Part shown: piece by piece, positions 59,348 through 64,000 of the stretch
Position numbering within the stretch: position 1 is the first letter of the stretch
Layout of the letters: the number at the start of each line of letters is the position of its first letter
Source: Mesobacillus sp. S13
GTDB lineage: Bacteria > Bacillota > Bacilli > Bacillales > Cytobacillaceae
NCBI RefSeq assembly: GCF_020422885.1
Contig: NZ_CP084622.1
Span: 1,817,001 to 1,881,000, forward strand
Length of the DNA stretch: 64,000 bases
Reading direction: 5' to 3'
Notes under the pieces: generated by a model
What the model was told of the DNA's origin: nothing
Databases searched by the model: none
Seen by the model: only the letters and a program-made list of their open reading frames with translations
Made by a program: the position numbers and the translations under genes

Positions 59348-59785
59348 TTGGCAAAATACAATAAAGATGACATTATCCAGCGCTCAAGAGAAATCGCAAG
59401 AATGATTGCGGAAACAGAAGAAGTTGACTTTTTCAAGCGTGCAGAAGCACAGATTCATGAAAATGAAAAAGTGAAAACACTTATTTCTTCTATTAAAGGC
59501 CTTCAAAAACAGGCAGTTAACTTTCAGCATTATGGTAAAACAGAAGCATTGAAGAAGACTGAGGCAAAAATTGCTCAATTAGAGCAACAGCTAGACGAGA
59601 TTCCAGTGGTTCAGGAATTCAAGCAATCACAGCTCGATGTGAATGAGTTGCTTCAGCTAGTGGCTACAACGATTTCCAATACGGTTACAGATGAAGTGGT
59701 TGAATCAACTGGTGGAGATGTACTTCGCGGTGAAACCGGAGCATCTTTGAAAAACGGTGAAAGCTGCCATACACACAACCATTAA
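59348..59785 (+). CDS. ricA: RicA (YmcA), regulator of competence, biofilm and sporulation
   Basis: RicA forms a complex with RicF and RicT that influences RNase Y-dependent mRNA processing and Spo0A activation in B. subtilis. The 145-aa helical protein has the YlbF/YmcA-family pattern EVDFFKRAEAQIHENEKV and IPVVQEFKQSQLDVNELLQLV. The C-terminal tail STGGDVLRGETG ends in a Cys and His-rich ESCHTHNH; the complex carries iron-sulfur clusters. The TTG start at 59348 lies one base after the miaB stop and 7 bases after GAGGTGA. Confidence 0.93.
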   Translation: MAKYNKDDIIQRSREIARMIAETEEVDFFKRAEAQIHENEKVKTLISSIKGLQKQAVNFQHYGKTEALKKTEAKIAQLEQQLDEIPVVQEFKQSQLDVNELLQLVATTISNTVTDEVVESTGGDVLRGETGASLKNGESCHTHNH

Positions 59786-59801
59786 ACATTGAATAGGAAC
59801 T

Positions 59802-59832
59802 GGCACCCTGCTATATTAGGGTGCTTTTTTTT
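59802..59832 (+). terminator. Terminator after miaB-ricA
   Basis: GCACCCT and AGGGTGC pair around 8 bases, followed by eight T residues. Confidence 0.88.
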
Positions 59833-60001
59833 ATGAGCCCATTCTTTTGGGCTGCCTTTCCTGAAACTCTTTTATGATGGCTAATTAAACCCAATTCAAT
59901 CTTAATTCCCCAATCAACTTTCTCCATTTGGGAACATTCAGGCTATATGGGCATACAATGAACTATGCCTAAGTTTTTACCAGCGGTTCTAAAATTAATC
60001 G

Positions 60002-60031
60002 CACACTAGTCTAATATCACGCATAGGATGA
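60002..60031 (+). promoter_or_regulatory. Sigma-K-like promoter of cotE
   Basis: An AC dinucleotide (60003-60004) is 17 bases before CATAGGATG (60022-60030), the same arrangement and same -10 variant as found upstream of dpaA. In B. subtilis cotE has sigma-E and sigma-K promoters. Transcription would start near 60037, just before the ribosome binding site. Confidence 0.45.
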
Positions 60032-60062
60032 ATTGAAAAAGATTGAGGAGGTTTCGCTCGCA

Positions 60063-60605
60063 ATGGGAGATTACAGAGAGATTATTACGAAAGCAGTCGT
60101 AGCGAAAGGACGCAAGTTCACGCAGTCCAATCATACGATCAACCCAGCGCATCATCCGAGCAGCATTCTGGGCGCTTGGGTCATAAACCATAAGTATAAG
60201 GCAAAAAAGGTAGGGAAAGTGGTCGAAGTAAACGGGTCTTACGAAGCCAACATCTGGTACTCCTTTGATGATAATACAAAAACTGAAGTAGTGACGGAGA
60301 AAGTAACTTACTGCGATGTCATCAAACTGAAGTACCGTGATCCTGATTGCATGGATGACCATGATGTCCTTGTCGAGGTACTGCAGCAGCCTAACTGCAT
60401 TGAAGCGGTCATTTCGCCTAATGGCAATAAAATCATCGTTCACGTCGAGAGGGAATTCCTTGTAGAAGTGATCGGTGAAACAAAGGTATGTGTTGTCACT
60501 CATCCAGGCGGATGCGACTGCGATGATGATGAGTGGGGCCATGGTGTCGATGACGACGAATTCGAAGATTTGAACCCAGACTTCCTTCTAGGAGAGGAAG
60601 AATAA
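60063..60605 (+). CDS. cotE: Spore coat morphogenetic protein CotE
   Basis: CotE directs outer-coat assembly on the forespore surface from the mother cell. The 180-aa protein has the family core [49 protein letters not shown] and [18 protein letters not shown]. The C-terminus is strongly acidic and contains a [18 protein letters not shown] stretch. I chose the ATG at 60063, which follows GAGGAGG (60045-60051) by 11 bases and gives the family N-terminus; a TTG at 60033 is in frame but precedes the ribosome binding site. Confidence 0.94.
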   Translation: MGDYREIITKAVVAKGRKFTQSNHTINPAHHPSSILGAWVINHKYKAKKVGKVVEVNGSYEANIWYSFDDNTKTEVVTEKVTYCDVIKLKYRDPDCMDDHDVLVEVLQQPNCIEAVISPNGNKIIVHVEREFLVEVIGETKVCVVTHPGGCDCDDDEWGHGVDDDEFEDLNPDFLLGEEE

Positions 60606-60610
60606 CATTG

Positions 60611-60643
60611 AACTAGGAAGCTTGCACTTCCTAGTTTTTTTTT
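60611..60643 (+). terminator. Terminator after cotE
   Basis: AACTAGGAAG and CTTCCTAGTT form a perfect 10-bp stem with a 6-base loop, followed by a long T-run. Confidence 0.92.
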
Positions 60644-60658
60644 GTTCCACAATATAAA

Positions 60659-60714
60659 GAGGCACTGGATATGGAAGCGGTTGAAGAACCTTTCTTCTCA
60701 TGTCCAGTGTCTTT
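60659..60714 (-). terminator. Hairpin at the 3' end of the minus-strand iron-sulfur gene
   Basis: GGCACTGGATATG and CATGTCCAGTGTC are complementary with two wobbles, and GGTT/AACC can pair inside. Read on the minus strand it is followed by a T-rich stretch (CTCTTTATATT), so it probably ends transcription of the 60723-61634 gene. Confidence 0.6.
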
Positions 60715-60722
60715 AATGTGCA

Positions 60723-61634
60723 CTAAAGGAAAAAATCAGGCTTTTCAGTTGTCCTGCATATATGACAGGAATCAGATTCCTCCCAGGCAAGGAAGCCACT
60801 GCCGCATTGTGTGCAAACATTCTTGTGCAAATTGTATGAGAAAGGCGGCGCTTGATGCACCTTCATCTTTACGATAATTGCATTTGTTTTGCAAATATCC
60901 ATGCATAAATTGCAGCCGGTGCATTGGTTCTCATTCAATATTAACTCGCTTTCCCCGAGACTAAATATGCCAGGCGGACAAACATTAAAACAACCTTCAC
61001 ATAATGTGCATTCATCCTCGCTAATCTTCACTTGATAAAAGGACCAATCTTTAAAAAGGACTGAAGGTTTAAAATAGCTCTCGTTGAAACGCCATTTTAC
61101 AGGAGTCACAGAAGAGAGTACTGTTCTCTTGCTGTCTAATGAAAGCTTTGTAAAAAAATCACGCCTTGATAACCTGGGCTGCTCTTTTTCCTTCAATACA
61201 AACTGATTTGTCACATGAAGCCGCTCGAGCTGCATTTCGCCAAGGATTTCATTGACTTGGTTAATCCTGTCTACTAAATCCGTTGTTAATGAAGGTTGAT
61301 GAATAAATCGAATTCCTTTTTTATGGTAGTAAAGCATTTCCATCATGCTTGGCAATGGCGATTGTTGCTCGAGCAGAAGATAATTCAGTTTGACCATTCT
61401 TGAAGGCGATTGTCCCTTGACCGCCTGTACAGGACAGACTGTGATACATACACCGCAGAATGAGCATCTTTTATCATCGATGAGTATTTTGCCATCCTCA
61501 AAAAGGATGCCATCATCTGGGCATTCGTCCAGACAAGCTGAACAGGTACTCAGCGGACTGATCTTCCTTGTGCAGGATTCCGAGATCTCGAGCTCGTAGC
61601 TCAGGCTTTCAAGCCAATTCGTTAATAGAGACAT
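60723..61634 (-). CDS. Polyferredoxin-like 4Fe-4S protein
   Basis: This 303-aa protein carries four ferredoxin-type cysteine motifs: CSACLDECP and CSFCGVCITVCP near the N-terminus, then CTLCEGCFNVCP and CTGCNLCMDICK in the C-terminal third. A final CTQCG and CHIC pair may hold zinc or iron. The middle contains SRRDFFTKLSL, which looks Tat-like but is internal. No signal peptide or membrane segment is visible. I chose the ATG at 61634 because GAGG lies 8 bases upstream. It is transcribed divergently from a TorD/molybdoenzyme gene set, so a role in electron transfer to that enzyme is likely but inferred. Confidence 0.82.
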   Translation of the reverse strand: MSLLTNWLESLSYELEISESCTRKISPLSTCSACLDECPDDGILFEDGKILIDDKRCSFCGVCITVCPVQAVKGQSPSRMVKLNYLLLEQQSPLPSMMEMLYYHKKGIRFIHQPSLTTDLVDRINQVNEILGEMQLERLHVTNQFVLKEKEQPRLSRRDFFTKLSLDSKRTVLSSVTPVKWRFNESYFKPSVLFKDWSFYQVKISEDECTLCEGCFNVCPPGIFSLGESELILNENQCTGCNLCMDICKTNAIIVKMKVHQAPPFSYNLHKNVCTQCGSGFLAWEESDSCHICRTTEKPDFFL

Positions 61635-61836
61635 AATCGTCACCTCAAGGGCATTATTTCTATGCTATTATTTTACGATTAAACCTATGAAAAAGAGGGG
61701 AGTTTGCCAGATATTCATACTTATGTAAAAGAAAGTTCACAAATTAAGAGGAGTGAAAATCGAAGGGTCTTCAATAAATCCAACTTTAAACAGCGTTGTG
61801 TATGGAATCTGAGGAAAAAGTCATTACACGATTTTA

Positions 61837-61852
61837 GGTGAAATCCTTCACA
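61837..61852. promoter_or_regulatory. Fnr/CRP-type operator in the divergent region
   Basis: GGTGA-AATCCT-TCACA matches the Bacillus Fnr consensus TGTGA-N6-TCACA at 9 of 10 fixed positions. A possible -10 box TATATT is at 61880-61885. Its placement before a torD and molybdoenzyme gene set fits anaerobic activation. Besides this, the 61635-61942 spacer holds no gene. Confidence 0.6.
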
Positions 61853-61942
61853 TACTCTGGGGGGATTAGCCACAGAATGTATATTGTTTCACAAACTTTA
61901 ATGCCATATAGTGAAGGTGTAATCGAAAGGTGGTGAATCCTG

Positions 61943-62557
61943 GTGAATGGATTAAACAACAAAACAGATTGTGCGGATGATTTTTTAATCCTTGCAGATT
62001 TATATAAGCTTCCAACTAGAGAAATCTGGAATGAGATGAAGGAACAGGATCTTCTAAAGAGGCTGGAAGCATCTATCAAGGATCATTACAATATTGCTTT
62101 ATCTTTAGAGGAAGTCTTGCCTGAAAACTATGCTGAATTTCAGGAATTATACAGAAGCTCAATTGGAAGCACGCAAACAGCTGCTGCACTTCCGATTGAA
62201 TCGCTGTATAAACCGTGGACACAGGATGAAACGTGCACTCTCCCCTTTGCGAGGGATAAAGGCTATGTCCTGGGTGATTCGGCGTTACATATCAACTATC
62301 TGCTAGAAAAGCTGAAGATCGAGATACCTGTTGAATTACAGAGCATGCCAGATCACTTGGCAATCCTGCTCGAGTTGCTGGCCTATTTCATAGAGCATGC
62401 TCCGGAACACTTTATTGCTGAATATATGGATGACCATTTCGATTGGCTGGATGAATTCGAATCGCAGCTATCAGCAGCAACAGAACATCTCTTTTATCAA
62501 AGGTTGACAAGATTATTGATTGGAACTGTGAAGGCATATCGAACCAATTACTTGTAG
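61943..62557 (+). CDS. TorD/DmsD-family molybdoenzyme chaperone
   Basis: This 204-aa cytoplasmic helical protein belongs to the TorD/NarJ-like redox chaperones, which hold a Tat-exported molybdoenzyme until its cofactor is inserted. The family core motif is visible as SMPDHLAILLELLAYFIEH (about residues 132-150), preceded by YKPWTQDE. The GTG start follows AAAGGTGGTGA by 7 bases. Its likely client is the Tat-signal oxidoreductase that begins at 62784. Confidence 0.85.
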   Translation: MNGLNNKTDCADDFLILADLYKLPTREIWNEMKEQDLLKRLEASIKDHYNIALSLEEVLPENYAEFQELYRSSIGSTQTAAALPIESLYKPWTQDETCTLPFARDKGYVLGDSALHINYLLEKLKIEIPVELQSMPDHLAILLELLAYFIEHAPEHFIAEYMDDHFDWLDEFESQLSAATEHLFYQRLTRLLIGTVKAYRTNYL

Positions 62558-62590
62558 TCTTCATAATTAAAGGTGGTGATGCTTTTAGTG

Positions 62591-62782
62591 ATGGACAAAT
62601 ATTTGCATAAATATTACGTATTTGAATTATTCCCATCAGCCAGACACTTTGTGAAAGAGTCAATAAGTTTTACTTTTTGCGATGATGGGGAAGCATCAAG
62701 TTATCGAAACGTGTGTGAACATGCCTTCATGGCATATGAACAAAATGTTTTATCGTTCGGGAGTAAAAGGAGGGCTAGTTAA
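62591..62782 (+). CDS. Unrecognised 63-residue protein between torD and the molybdoenzyme gene
   Basis: I do not recognise this small protein. It starts MDKYLHKYYVFELFPSAR, has two cysteines (FCDDGEASSYRNVCEH) and ends in a basic KRRAS. There is no signal peptide or membrane segment. The near-complete site AAAGGTGGTGAT (62569-62580) precedes it; the ATG at 62591 is preferred, while a GTG at 62588 and an ATG at 62579 are alternatives. The ribosome binding site of the next gene lies in its last codons, and the two genes are one base apart, so translation is probably coupled. Confidence 0.6.
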   Translation: MDKYLHKYYVFELFPSARHFVKESISFTFCDDGEASSYRNVCEHAFMAYEQNVLSFGSKRRAS

Positions 62783-62783
62783 A

Positions 62784-64000
62784 ATGGTGGAGACAAAACT
62801 ATCACGTCGTGGATTTATTAAAGCTTCTGCTGCTACTGCTGCTTTGGCATCTTCAGGAACAGTAGGGTTCAATGAATGGTCCAAGAATTATGTTAAAGCA
62901 GGAGCAAACGCAGTAGTTAATGAGATTCCTAGTACATGTAATGCATGTTCCAGTAAATGCGGAATGATTGGCCATGTCAAAAACGGCCGTTTATGGAAGC
63001 TGACGGGACACCCTGACCATCCTTATTCAAAAGGAAAGCTATGTGCCAGAGGGCATGGTTACGCGACAGTTGTTTATTCCAAAGACAGGCTTTCACAGCC
63101 ATTAAAGCGGATTGGAGATAATAAATTCGAACCCATTTCGTGGGAACAAGCCTACAAAGAAATCGCACAGAAATTGAACCAAATCATAAAAGAACATGGC
63201 CCGCAGTCAGTCGCCTTAACGGAAGATCCACGGGCTTCAGGAAAGTTTTATTCACCTAGATTCATAAATTCTCTTGGATCGTCAAACTACTATACACACC
63301 ATGTCGTTTGTTCTAACTCAAGGGATGCAGGTTTCTTGCATACAGTTGGTGTGTCTTCTACAAGTGCTGATATCAGCAATGCCAAATATATTATGTTCAT
63401 TGGCAGAAGCTATGGAGATGGCATCCGTCCTAGTTCTGTTCAGTCATTAGCAGCAGCAAAAGATAATGGAGCCAAGATCGTCATTGTCGATCCTCGTTTG
63501 AATAATACCGGTAACCTGGCAACGGAATGGCTTGCGATCCGTCCAGGTACTGACTTAGCATTAGTGCTTTCGATGTCACATGTACTGATAAAAGAAAATC
63601 TTCATGACGCAGAGTTCATTAAGAACTACAGTATTGGTTATGAGGAATACGCAAAGGAACTGAAAAAATACACACCAGAATGGGCAAAGGAAATCACAGG
63701 TATATCTGCAGACGCAATCACTCGTATTGCTATTGATATGGGTAAAGCCAAACCGAAGGCGTTGATTGAGCAATCATGGAGAGGCGCTTTCGGCTGCAAC
63801 TATGAAAATAGTACAGAAACCGGCCGTGCAGTAGCGATGTTCAATGCCTTACTTGGAAACTACCAGCAAAAAGGCGGCAGTATATTTGGTGGAAAACCTT
63901 CACTTGGAGAATTGGATGAAGCAAAACATCCGAATCCAAAAGAACCAGAGTCTCCAAAAGCAGGTAAAAAAGAATTTCCGCTTGCTTATCATAGTCATGG
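62784..64000 (+). CDS. Tat-exported molybdopterin oxidoreductase, PhsA/PsrA-like (partial)
   Basis: The first 405 codons of a DMSO-reductase-family catalytic subunit are present; the gene runs off the window. The N-terminus has a twin-arginine signal (LSRRGFIKASAATAALA, residues 6-22). The cluster-binding cysteines are at 52, 55, 59 and 87 (CxxCxxxC-27-C). Cys176, in HHVVCSNSRD, falls where PsrA/PhsA-type enzymes have the molybdenum-ligand cysteine; DMSO reductases have serine there. Thiosulfate, polysulfide, tetrathionate or arsenate reduction are all possible. The ATG at 62784 follows AAAAGGAGGG. Confidence 0.85.
   Translation, partial: MVETKLSRRGFIKASAATAALASSGTVGFNEWSKNYVKAGANAVVNEIPSTCNACSSKCGMIGHVKNGRLWKLTGHPDHPYSKGKLCARGHGYATVVYSKDRLSQPLKRIGDNKFEPISWEQAYKEIAQKLNQIIKEHGPQSVALTEDPRASGKFYSPRFINSLGSSNYYTHHVVCSNSRDAGFLHTVGVSSTSADISNAKYIMFIGRSYGDGIRPSSVQSLAAAKDNGAKIVIVDPRLNNTGNLATEWLAIRPGTDLALVLSMSHVLIKENLHDAEFIKNYSIGYEEYAKELKKYTPEWAKEITGISADAITRIAIDMGKAKPKALIEQSWRGAFGCNYENSTETGRAVAMFNALLGNYQQKGGSIFGGKPSLGELDEAKHPNPKEPESPKAGKKEFPLAYHSH

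Noticed and set aside
62573..62590. Longer form of the small protein starting at 62573 or 62579
   Set aside because: Those codons lie within the ribosome binding site AAAGGTGGTGAT itself, so initiation there is unlikely.

Overview
The window is a chromosomal segment from a low-GC, endospore-forming Bacillaceae bacterium (Bacillus or Mesobacillus-like). Evidence for this is strong GGAGG-type ribosome binding sites with frequent TTG and GTG starts, a PolC-type replicative polymerase, both subunits of dipicolinate synthase, SpoVS, CotE and SpoIIIE, and a gene order that follows the dxr-to-cotE region of Bacillus subtilis as I remember it. Nearly every gene is on the + strand. No tRNA, rRNA, CRISPR array, prophage or transposase gene was seen.

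Layout. 1-7735: end of dxr, then rseP (site-2 protease), proS and polC. 7950-13329: the rimP-nusA-rnpM-L7Ae protein-infB-ylxP-rbfA translation and transcription operon, with overlapping or closely spaced genes. 13452-18232: truB, ribF, rpsO and pnp. 18449-23020: ylxY, mlpA, ymxH and the dipicolinate synthase pair dpaAB. 23389-26641: asd-dapG-dapA, which makes the dihydrodipicolinate used by DpaAB and by lysine and cell wall synthesis. 26705-27118: an eight-copy 52-bp tandem array. 27285-32614: rnjB, tepA, ylzJ, spoIIIE. 32921-38619: a GntR/UTRA regulator and a BMP-type nucleoside ABC transporter, with a palindromic operator and a perfect cre site. 38797-47762: a GGDEF protein, two M16 peptidase homologues, an SDR enzyme, ymfJ, ymfK, rodZ, pgsA, cinA. 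48066-53498: recA with a LexA-type box, rny, ymdB, spoVS; the gaps here hold degenerate dispersed repeats and a four-copy 53-bp hairpin array. 53633-60605: an M19 dipeptidase, a 2-oxoacid:ferredoxin oxidoreductase (korAB), miaB, ricA, cotE.

60723-64000 departs from the B. subtilis order, in which mutSL follows cotE. Here a divergent polyferredoxin-like protein faces a TorD-type chaperone, an unrecognised 63-residue protein and the start of a Tat-exported molybdopterin oxidoreductase with a Cys molybdenum ligand (PhsA/PsrA-like). The divergent region contains a near-perfect Fnr/CRP-type operator. This looks like an anaerobic respiration module that continues beyond the window.

Most of the window is conserved core genome. 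The least explained material is non-coding: two minisatellite-like arrays that share unit length and a short core, an 82-nt interrupted palindrome after dpaB, two degenerate dispersed elements, a promoter immediately followed by a terminator ahead of spoIIIE, and the small gene in the anaerobic module. Family assignments rest on motifs and recall; no database search was run.
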